In this document: one piece after another, positions 44,496 to 51,913 of the stretch
Position numbering within the stretch: the first letter of the stretch is position 1
How the letters are laid out: each line of letters starts with the position of its first letter
Origin: Ramlibacter sp.
GTDB lineage: Bacteria > Pseudomonadota > Gammaproteobacteria > Burkholderiales > Burkholderiaceae_C
DNA length: 51,913 nucleotides
Direction of reading: 5' to 3'
Assembly: GCA_021323335.1 (NCBI GenBank)
Contig: JAJTCN010000015.1
Location: forward strand, 1 to 51,913
The notes under the pieces: model-generated
The model's input: the letters and a program-made list of their open reading frames with translations, nothing else
What the model was told of the DNA's origin: nothing
Database searches by the model: none
Position numbers and translations under genes: made by a program

Positions 44496-45355
44496 TGCTT
44501 GAACAGGCCCTCAGGTTTCCACAGGAGGACCGCCGCCATCAGCATGTAGACCAGCATGCCGGCCACCTGCGGCAACAGCACCTTGCCGAAGGTGTCGACC
44601 AGGCCGACCAGCAGCGCCGAGATCAGCGCGCCGCGCACCGAGCCGATTCCGCCGATGACCACCACCACGAAGCACATGATCAGCACCTGCGAGCCCATGT
44701 TCGGGTACACGCTGGAGATGGGCGCGGCGATCATGCCGGCGATGGTGGCCAGGCCGACGCCGAGGGCGAACACCACCGCGTGGATCAGCTTGACGTTGAC
44801 GCCCAGCGCCTCGGTCATCTCGTGGTTGAAGGCGCCCGCGCGGATCTTCATGCCCAGGCGGGTCCGCGAGATCAGGAAGTACAGGCCCAGGGCGAGGGCG
44901 ATGCACAGCCCCGACATGAACAGGCGGTAGACCGGGTAGGAAAGGTTGTCGGTGAGCGGGATCGAGGCGGACAGCAGGGCGGGGATGGGCACGCCGTGCA
45001 CGTCGTCACCCCACAGGATGGAGCGCATCTCCTCGAAGATGTAGATCAGGCCGAAGGTCAGGAGCACCTGGTCGAGGTGGTCGCGGTGGTAGAAGTGGCG
45101 GAACAGCAGGCGTTCCAGCACCAGGCCGAAGATGACGGAGATCACCGTGCCCAGCACGATGGCCAGCACCAGGCTGCCCGTCTTCAGTGCCAGCGACCAC
45201 GCGAGGTAGGCGCCCAGCATGTAGAAACTGCCGTGCGCGAGGTTGACCACGCCCATGATCCCGAAGATCAGCGTCAGGCCGGCGGCCAGCATGAACAGCA
45301 GCAGCCCGTACTGGACGCTGTTCAGCAGCTGGATGAGGAAGTTGGCGAAATCCAT
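44492..45355 (-). CDS. livH: LIV-type ABC transporter permease (LivH-like)
   Basis: 287 residues with about eight membrane segments. The motifs are M-G-V-V-N-L-A-H-G-S-F-Y-M-L-G-A-Y near residue 33 and R-A-G-A-F-N-H-E-M-T-E-A-L-G-V-N near 172, the coupling loop. It forms the inner-membrane channel with LivM. It is separated from the upstream binding-protein gene by a hairpin that probably attenuates transcription. Confidence 0.92.
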   Translation of the reverse strand: MDFANFLIQLLNSVQYGLLLFMLAAGLTLIFGIMGVVNLAHGSFYMLGAYLAWSLALKTGSLVLAIVLGTVISVIFGLVLERLLFRHFYHRDHLDQVLLTFGLIYIFEEMRSILWGDDVHGVPIPALLSASIPLTDNLSYPVYRLFMSGLCIALALGLYFLISRTRLGMKIRAGAFNHEMTEALGVNVKLIHAVVFALGVGLATIAGMIAAPISSVYPNMGSQVLIMCFVVVVIGGIGSVRGALISALLVGLVDTFGKVLLPQVAGMLVYMLMAAVLLWKPEGLFKQ

Positions 45356-45388
45356 CGGCTCAGGTTCGGACAGCCCGTGTGCCGGGCG

Positions 45389-45417
45389 AAAAAAATGGGA
45401 GGCCGAAACCTCCCATT
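45389..45417 (-). terminator. Intrinsic terminator/attenuator between the binding-protein gene and livHMGF
   Basis: AATGGGAGG (45394-45402) pairs perfectly with CCTCCCATT (45409-45417) around a 6-base loop. On the minus strand the hairpin ends in a run of seven T (45389-45395). It sits inside an otherwise co-directional set, so some read-through is expected, giving more binding protein than membrane subunits. Confidence 0.82.
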
Positions 45418-45434
45418 CTTGCTCAGGGTTCGGC

Positions 45435-46622
45435 TCAGGCCAGCTTGCAGCCCGCGCCCGAATCGGCCAGCGCCTTGGCGGCGATGCCGATCACCTTGTT
45501 GTCCTTGTTTTCCACGCGGCGCAGGTAGATGTCCTGCACCGGGTTGTGGGACTTGCTCATCGTCCACTTGCCGCGCGGGCTGTCGATGGTCTGGGTTTCC
45601 AGCGACTTGTACAGCGCCTGCTTGTTGGCGATGTCGCCCTTGACCGCCGCCATGCCCTGCGCCAGCAGCAGGCCGGTGTCGTAGCCCTGCACCGCGTACA
45701 CGTCCGGCTGCATCTTGAAGTTGGTGGCATAGGCCGTGCGGAACTGGCGGTTGCGCGGCGTGTCCAGCGAGTCGGCGTAGTGCATCGTGGTCATGATGCC
45801 TTCGGCCGCGGGGCCGGCCGCATCGAGCACGCCTTCGGTCAGGAAGCCCGAACCCCACAGCGGGATCTTGTCCTTAAGGCCGGCCGCCGCGTAGTCGCGG
45901 ATGAACTTGGCGGCGCCGCCGCCGGCGAAGAAGCAGGCCACGGCGTCCGGGCGCAGCGAGGCGATTTCGGTCAGCAGCGCCTGGAATTCGACGTTCGGGA
46001 AGGGCAGGCCCAGTTCCTTGATGATGGTGCCGCCGGCGGCGGTGTAGCTTTCCTTGAAGCCCTCGAAGGCTTCGTCGCCCGCCGCGTACTTCCAGGTGAT
46101 CCAGACGGTGCGCTTGAGGCCCTTGTCCATCATCGGCTTGCCCAGCGCCCGCGTCGGCTGGCTGTTGCTGAACGAGGTGCGGAACACGTTGGGCGCGCAC
46201 AGCGCCCGGGTGGCGGCGTGGACGCCGGCGTTCGGGATCAGGTTGAGCACGCCACTTTCACGGGCAACGCGCTGGATGCCCATCTGCACGCCCGAGTGCA
46301 CCGTGCCGATCAGCACGTCGACCTTGTCGCGCTGGACCAGGCGGTTGGCGTTCTCGACGCCCTTGGACGGCTCCGACTCGTCGTCCACCTTGAACCATTC
46401 GATCTCGCGGCCGCCGAGCTTGCCGCCCTTTTCGTTGATGGCCATGCGCACGCCGTTCTCGATGGCGACGCCGAGCTGCGCGAAGGTGCCGGTGTACGGC
46501 AGCATGAAACCCACGCGCACCCGGTTGGATTGCGCGCGCACGATCTCGGGCAGCAGCAGGCTGGTGGAGGCCGCGCCGACGAGGGCGGCACCGCGGGAAA
46601 GCACGAGGCGGCGGGTGGTCAT
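45435..46622 (-). CDS. ABC transporter substrate-binding protein of the box cluster (probable benzoate/aromatic acid binding)
   Basis: 395 residues, type I periplasmic binding protein. The leader T-T-R-R-L-V-L-S-R-G plus a hydrophobic stretch and R-A-Q cut near residue 31 could be a Sec or a Tat signal. The mature protein starts V-R-V-G-F-M-L-P-Y-T-G-T-F-A. The ATG at 46620-46622 has AAGGA at good distance. Its position between benzoate-CoA ligase and livHMGF supports a role in aromatic acid uptake; this is context, not proof. It resembles the orphan at 3989-5251 in fold only. Confidence 0.88.
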   Translation of the reverse strand: MTTRRLVLSRGAALVGAASTSLLLPEIVRAQSNRVRVGFMLPYTGTFAQLGVAIENGVRMAINEKGGKLGGREIEWFKVDDESEPSKGVENANRLVQRDKVDVLIGTVHSGVQMGIQRVARESGVLNLIPNAGVHAATRALCAPNVFRTSFSNSQPTRALGKPMMDKGLKRTVWITWKYAAGDEAFEGFKESYTAAGGTIIKELGLPFPNVEFQALLTEIASLRPDAVACFFAGGGAAKFIRDYAAAGLKDKIPLWGSGFLTEGVLDAAGPAAEGIMTTMHYADSLDTPRNRQFRTAYATNFKMQPDVYAVQGYDTGLLLAQGMAAVKGDIANKQALYKSLETQTIDSPRGKWTMSKSHNPVQDIYLRRVENKDNKVIGIAAKALADSGAGCKLA

Positions 46623-46699
46623 GGGAGTTTCCTTGTAGATCGTTGAGGCCTGAAGCAATTTTTATCTGATCCCGGGGGCCGCCGCCACATGGGTTTCCC

Positions 46700-48261
<1,562 letters not shown>

Positions 48262-48271
<10 letters not shown>

Positions 48272-48741
48272 GTCTGCTTCTGCATGGCGGGGATCGCTTC
48301 CTGTTCCAGCCACTCGCGGCACCAGGCCGTGCCCAGCTCCTCCGGCATCGTGCCCGCACTCGCGTCGTGGCACCAGACCTCGCCGATGCGCTGGGCGCCC
48401 AGGCCCTGCAGGCGCTCGTCGAACTTCTTGCCGCCGAAGCAGAAGGTCTGCATGTAGGTGCGATCGCCCAGCGCGATCACGCCGTAGCGCACGTGGCCCA
48501 GGAACTTCGGCTGCGCATCGAGCGACTCGTAGAGCGCGCGGGCGTTGTCCGGCACGTCGCCGGAGCCATAGGTGGAGCTGCAGATGAGATATAGCGCATC
48601 TTCGTCGAAGACGGAGATGTCCTTGCCATCCATCATCACGACCTCGATGTCGTCGACGAGATCGGCGCAGTCCATCTGGATGGCCTGGGCGACGTAGTCG
48701 GCCGTGCTGGTCATGGTGCCGACGAGGATCTTGAGCTTCAT
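48262..48741 (-). CDS. MioC-like flavodoxin-domain protein of the box cluster
   Basis: 159 residues, one flavodoxin domain. The FMN phosphate loop is G-T-M-T-S-T-A-D near residue 7. The isoalloxazine loops are S-S-T-Y-G-S-G-D-V-P-D-N near 55 and A-L-G-D-R-T-Y near 90, in the pattern of MioC and CPR-type flavodoxins. The ATG (48739-48741) is chosen because it lies downstream of the predicted minus-strand promoter; an upstream start would lie within the operator. It is the first gene of the leftward box transcript and overlaps bclA by 10 bases. A role as electron carrier for the BoxA/BoxB epoxidase is inferred from position only. Confidence 0.85.
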
Positions 48742-48756
48742 GTGGTTCCGATCACA

Positions 48757-48799
48757 TGCAGTAAACTGCTTGACATTCAATGTTCACGCAGTATACTGC
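48757..48799. promoter_or_regulatory. Divergent box promoter with two BoxR-type operators
   Basis: Site 1 is GCAGT-AA-ACTGC (48758-48769) and site 2 is the perfect palindrome GCAGT-AT-ACTGC (48788-48799), with centres exactly 30 bp apart. A rightward promoter fits TTGACA (48770-48775), 16 bases, TATACT (48792-48797); site 1 abuts the -35 and site 2 covers the -10. Because TATACT is in a palindrome, it also reads leftward (48790-48795), with TTGCGC 16 bases upstream. The TGCA-type half sites agree with known BoxR/BzdR operators. Confidence 0.75.
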
Positions 48800-48842
48800 A
48801 ATCTTGATCCAGCGCAATGTTTCTGCAAAAACCCCGGCCACC

Positions 48843-49769
48843 ATGCTGCTCATGACCGACACCGACTCCCGCGCCACGCTCGCCGAGCTGGGCGCCCGGG
48901 TGCGTGCCTGGAGGGCGAGGCGGGGCATGACGCGCAAGCAGCTGGCGGCCGACTCGGGCCTGTCCGAGCGCTTCCTGGCGGACGTGGAAACGGGCAAGGG
49001 CAACGTCTCCATCAACTCGCTGGAAGCGGCGGCCCACGCACTGAACATCACCATCCTGGACCTGCTGCAGGACGCGCCGCGGCCCGCGCTGGCGCGCCTG
49101 CACGGATTGCTGGCCCGGCTGGACGACAACCAGCTGGACCAGGCTTATGCGGTGCTCGGCACCACCTTCGGCCTCGACCAGGAGCAGGGCCGCGAACAGC
49201 GCATCGCCCTCGTGGGCCTGCGCGGCGCCGGCAAGACGACGCTCGGCGAGCTGCTCGCCGCGCACCGCGGCGTGCCTTTCGTCGAACTCGATCGCGAGAT
49301 CGAGCGCGAGGCTGGCACCAGCATGAACGAGATCCTGCTGCTGCACGGCCAGGCCGGCTACCGGCGCTACGAGCGACGCGCGCTGCTGCGCATCGCCGAG
49401 GAGCACGCGGACGGCGTGGTGATGACCACCGGCGGCAGCATCGTCAGCGAGCGCGAGACCTTCGACCTGCTGCAAAGCCACTTCTATTGCGTGTGGGTCA
49501 AGGCCAACCCTGAAGAACACATGAGCCGCGTGGTCGCCCAGGGCGACATGCGGCCCTTCGCGGCGGGCGACGGCGGCAACGGCGACGTGTCGCGCAGCGC
49601 CATGGGCGAGGCGCTGGAGGACATCCGCCGCATCCTCGCCAGCCGCGAAGCCCTCTATGCCCGCGCGGACGCGGTGGTCGACACCGCCGCCCGCACCGTC
49701 AAGCAATCCCTGAAGGACCTTCAACGCGCCGTGCCGGCGCCGCAGGCCGCAGCCCTGGAGACAAGATGA
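48843..49769 (+). CDS. boxR: BoxR-type regulator (XRE HTH fused to shikimate-kinase-like domain)
   Basis: 308 residues. An XRE-type helix-turn-helix (about residues 20-72) is joined to a shikimate-kinase-like domain with Walker A G-L-R-G-A-G-K-T-T near residue 126, D-R-E-I-E and T-T-G-G-S-I-V. This two-part plan is specific to BoxR/BzdR, repressors of the aerobic and anaerobic benzoate pathways that are released by benzoyl-CoA. ATG 48843 or 48852 are both possible; neither has a good ribosome site. The open frame back to 48780 would place its start inside the promoter. Its stop overlaps boxC by 4 bases, so it is co-transcribed with the genes it controls. Confidence 0.93.
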   Translation: MLLMTDTDSRATLAELGARVRAWRARRGMTRKQLAADSGLSERFLADVETGKGNVSINSLEAAAHALNITILDLLQDAPRPALARLHGLLARLDDNQLDQAYAVLGTTFGLDQEQGREQRIALVGLRGAGKTTLGELLAAHRGVPFVELDREIEREAGTSMNEILLLHGQAGYRRYERRALLRIAEEHADGVVMTTGGSIVSERETFDLLQSHFYCVWVKANPEEHMSRVVAQGDMRPFAAGDGGNGDVSRSAMGEALEDIRRILASREALYARADAVVDTAARTVKQSLKDLQRAVPAPQAAALETR

Positions 49770-51469
49770 ACGCCATGACCGAACCCCTGCTGTTCAAGCA
49801 GACCCTGGCCGGGGAGGAGCGCGAGCTGGTCAGCTTCGCCACGCACCCCTCGCGCTACCGCCACTGGACGTTGAACGTCGAAGGCGACGTCGCGCGCCTG
49901 AAGCTGGACATCGACGAGGACGGTGGCATCAAGCCGGGCTACAAGCTCAAGCTCAATAGCTACGACCTCGGCGTCGACATCGAACTGCACGACGCCGTCA
50001 ACCGCATCCGCTTCGAGCACCCCGGCGTGAAGGTGGTGGTGTTCGAAAGCGGCAAGGAGCGCATCTGGTGCTCCGGCGCCAACATCTACATGCTGGGCCT
50101 GTCCACCCACGCCTGGAAGGTGAACTTCTGCAAGTTCACCAACGAGACGCGCAACGGGCTGGAAGACTCCTCGCGCAACGAAGGCCTGAAGTCCGTCGCC
50201 GCCGTCACCGGCGCCTGCGCCGGCGGCGGTTACGAACTCGCGCTGGCCTGCGACCGCATCGTGATGGTGGACGACCGCTCCTCCACCGTCAGCCTGCCGG
50301 AGGTGCCGCTGCTCGGCGTGCTGCCCGGCACCGGCGGCCTGACGCGCGTGACCGACAAGCGCAAGGTGCGCCGCGACCTGGCCGACATCTTCTGCACCAC
50401 CAGCGAGGGCGTGCGGGCCGACCGGGCCAGGGACTGGAAGCTGATCGACGCGTACGCCAAGCCGCAGGCTTTCGGCGCGCTGGTGGACCACGAAGTGGCG
50501 GCGCTGCGGGCGCAGTCCACGCGCAGCGGCCCGGAAAAGGGCATCGAGCTCACGCCGCTGAAGGCGCTGATCGACGAGCAGGGCTACCACTACGACGTGG
50601 TCGACGTGCAGGTCGACCGCACCGCGCGCATCGCCACGTTCACCGTCTCCGCACCGAAGGACAGCGTCGAGTCGACGCCCGAAGCCATCGTCGCCGCCGG
50701 CGTGAACTGGTGGCCGCTGAAGCTGGCCCGCGAGCTGGACGATGCCATCCTGAACCTGCGCACCAACGAACTGGAGATCGGCACCTGGGTGATCAAGACC
50801 CGGGGCGACGCCAACCTGGTGATGGCGGCCGACGCCGTGCTGGAGAAGCACAAGTCGCACTGGCTGGTGCGCGAAACCCTCGGCGCGCTGCGCCGCACGC
50901 TGGCCCGCCTGGACGTGACCAGCCGCTCGCTGATCGCGCTGGTGGACGAGGGCTCCTGCTTTGCCGGCACCTTGTACGAGCTGGCCCTGGCCTGCGACCG
51001 CATCTACATGCTGGACCTGCCGGACGCACCGGACGCCGCGCCCGCGCTGCGCCTGAACGCCGCCAACTTCGGCCGCTACCCGGAGGTGAACGGCCTGACG
51101 CGGCTGCAGACCCGCCTGTACGAGGACGAGTCCACCATCGCCCAGCTGCAGGGCCTGCAGGACAGCGCGCTGCGCGCCGACCAGGCGCTGGCGCTGGGCC
51201 TGGTGACGCTGACGCCGGACGACATCGACTGGGACGACGAGATCCGGCTGATGCTGGAAGAGCGGGCCTCGCTGTCGCCGGATGCGCTGACCGGCATGGA
51301 AGCTTCGCTGCGGTTCCCCGGCAAGGAGACGATGGAGACGCGGGTCTTCGGGCGCTTGTCCGCGTGGCAGAACTGGATCTTCATTCGCCCCAACGCCGTG
51401 GGGGAAGAGGGTGCGCTGAAGTTGTTCGGCACCGGGAAGAAGGCGAAATTCGATTGGAAGCGCATCTAG
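49766..51469 (+). CDS. boxC: Benzoyl-CoA-dihydrodiol lyase (2,3-epoxybenzoyl-CoA dihydrolase)
   Basis: 567 residues, about twice the length of a usual crotonase. It holds two enoyl-CoA hydratase-like segments: W-C-S-G-A-N-I-Y-M-L near residue 96 with A-C-A-G-G-G-Y-E-L-A-L-A-C-D near 150, and a second S-L-I-A-L-V-D-E-G-S-C-F-A-G with E-L-A-L-A-C-D-R near 400. This is the BoxC layout. It opens the ring of 2,3-epoxybenzoyl-CoA by hydrolysis and releases formate, giving 3,4-dehydroadipyl-CoA semialdehyde. The ATG at 49766 overlaps the boxR stop (ATGA). It is followed by a REP-like element and then boxB. Confidence 0.95.
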   Translation: MNAMTEPLLFKQTLAGEERELVSFATHPSRYRHWTLNVEGDVARLKLDIDEDGGIKPGYKLKLNSYDLGVDIELHDAVNRIRFEHPGVKVVVFESGKERIWCSGANIYMLGLSTHAWKVNFCKFTNETRNGLEDSSRNEGLKSVAAVTGACAGGGYELALACDRIVMVDDRSSTVSLPEVPLLGVLPGTGGLTRVTDKRKVRRDLADIFCTTSEGVRADRARDWKLIDAYAKPQAFGALVDHEVAALRAQSTRSGPEKGIELTPLKALIDEQGYHYDVVDVQVDRTARIATFTVSAPKDSVESTPEAIVAAGVNWWPLKLARELDDAILNLRTNELEIGTWVIKTRGDANLVMAADAVLEKHKSHWLVRETLGALRRTLARLDVTSRSLIALVDEGSCFAGTLYELALACDRIYMLDLPDAPDAAPALRLNAANFGRYPEVNGLTRLQTRLYEDESTIAQLQGLQDSALRADQALALGLVTLTPDDIDWDDEIRLMLEERASLSPDALTGMEASLRFPGKETMETRVFGRLSAWQNWIFIRPNAVGEEGALKLFGTGKKAKFDWKRI

Positions 51470-51476
51470 CCGTGTG

Positions 51477-51546
51477 TCGGGGTCGCTGGCGCGAACCCGA
51501 CCTACGAAACGGAACACGTAGGGCGGGTTCGCGAAGCGACCCCGCC
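51477..51546. repeat. REP-like palindromic element, copy 2, between boxC and boxB
   Basis: Arms at 51477-51506 and 51517-51546 around a 10-base loop. The right arm shares CGTAGGGCGGGTTCGCG with copy 1 (980-1010) and ends GCGACCCCGCC in both. The left arm carries a G-to-T change in the core and a one-base length difference, so this copy is less perfect. It takes up most of the 97-base gap between two genes of one operon and could form a strong mRNA hairpin there. Confidence 0.8.
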
Positions 51547-51566
51547 ATTGAAACCAGGAACACACC

Positions 51567-51913
51567 ATGACCACCATCGACCTCCAGGCCAAGATCCCCA
51601 ACAACGTCTCCCTGGCCGACAACCGCCAGCTGCAGCGCGCGCTGGAGCACTGGCAGCCCGCCTTCCTGAACTGGTGGGACGAGATGGGCCCGAGCGACTT
51701 CAAGGCCAAGGAGGTGTACCTGCGCACCGCCGTCGGCGTGGACGCGCAAGGCTGGGCCCAGTACGGCTACACGCCCATGCCCGACTACCGCTGGGGCATC
51801 TTCCTGGCGGACCGCGAAGAGAACCGCAAGATCGGCTTCGGCGACCACATGGGCGAGGACGTCTGGCAGGACGTGCCCGGCGAATACCGCTCGACCTTCC
51901 GCCGCCTGATCGT
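51567..51913 (+). CDS. boxB: Benzoyl-CoA 2,3-epoxidase subunit BoxB, 3' truncated by window
   Basis: 115 codons are visible, starting at ATG 51567 with AGGAA just upstream. The start T-T-I-D-L-Q-A-K-I-P-N-N-V-S-L and the L-E-H-W-Q-P-A-F-L-N-W-W-D-E-M-G-P region match BoxB, a di-iron enzyme that epoxidises benzoyl-CoA with electrons from BoxA. The metal-binding helices lie partly beyond the right edge. A boxA gene is expected next but cannot be seen. Confidence 0.93.
   Translation, partial: MTTIDLQAKIPNNVSLADNRQLQRALEHWQPAFLNWWDEMGPSDFKAKEVYLRTAVGVDAQGWAQYGYTPMPDYRWGIFLADREENRKIGFGDHMGEDVWQDVPGEYRSTFRRLI

Noticed and set aside
48780-48842. Earlier ATG for boxR
   Set aside because: It would start between the -35 and -10 of the predicted promoter, upstream of the transcript start.

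Overview
The window is about 52 kb of very GC-rich DNA and reads as a Burkholderiales chromosome, most likely Comamonadaceae and Ramlibacter- or Variovorax-like. That placement is inferred from the box (aerobic benzoyl-CoA) genes, LivKHMGF-type transporters, the aat-bpt pair, the fdxA/ferredoxin-NADP reductase pair and extreme third-position GC. Coding density is high. I find 37 protein genes (two cut by the window edges) and one tRNA. No gene-free stretch exceeds about 250 bases, and I see no insertion sequence, integrase, CRISPR array or rRNA.

Layout, left to right. 1-3.8 kb: the end of a D,D-endopeptidase gene, a terminator, a perfect 31-bp-arm palindrome, an IclR regulator, then a PilZ - aat - bpt set (N-end-rule aminoacyl transferases). 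4-7.8 kb: an orphan LIV-type binding protein and a P-type ATPase. 7.8-16.4 kb: one giant gene for cyclic beta-1,2-glucan synthase (NdvB/ChvB type). 16.6-18.2 kb: tRNA-Asn behind fdxA-fpr. 18.3-23.4 kb: an assimilatory sulfate operon, cysI-DUF934-cysH-cysD-cysN, of the APS-reductase type. Divergent from it is a small protein made of two degenerate receiver domains. 24.3-28.1 kb: yggX-mnmC (with a decayed methyltransferase half), then azoR and a divergent LysR gene. 28.1-41.9 kb: a six-gene operon for glycogen and trehalose, glgB-glgC-glgX-treZ-malQ/treY-glgA, in which nearly every gene overlaps the next. 42-51.9 kb: a benzoate module. Leftward run a flavodoxin, benzoate-CoA ligase, a LIV binding protein and livHMGF. 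Rightward run boxR, boxC and the start of boxB.

How the genes work together. GlgC makes ADP-glucose, GlgA polymerises it and GlgB branches it. GlgX debranches glycogen, MalQ rearranges the maltodextrins, and TreY and TreZ turn maltodextrin ends into trehalose. One transcript thus couples carbon storage to osmoprotectant synthesis. The cyclic glucan synthase is a second osmotic or envelope glucan system. In the benzoate module an ABC transporter probably imports the aromatic acid, the ligase makes benzoyl-CoA, BoxB/BoxA epoxidise it and BoxC cleaves the ring. BoxR probably represses both directions through two GCAGT-N2-ACTGC operators exactly 30 bp apart over a near-consensus promoter.

Most notable items: the MalQ-TreY fusion inside a fully overlapping glycogen/trehalose operon; the tandem pseudo-receiver protein divergent from the cys operon; the decayed methyltransferase half of MnmC; a flavodoxin co-transcribed with benzoate-CoA ligase; two copies of a REP-like palindrome, one inside the box operon; and a tRNA-Asn -10 box that overlaps the stop codon of the upstream gene.
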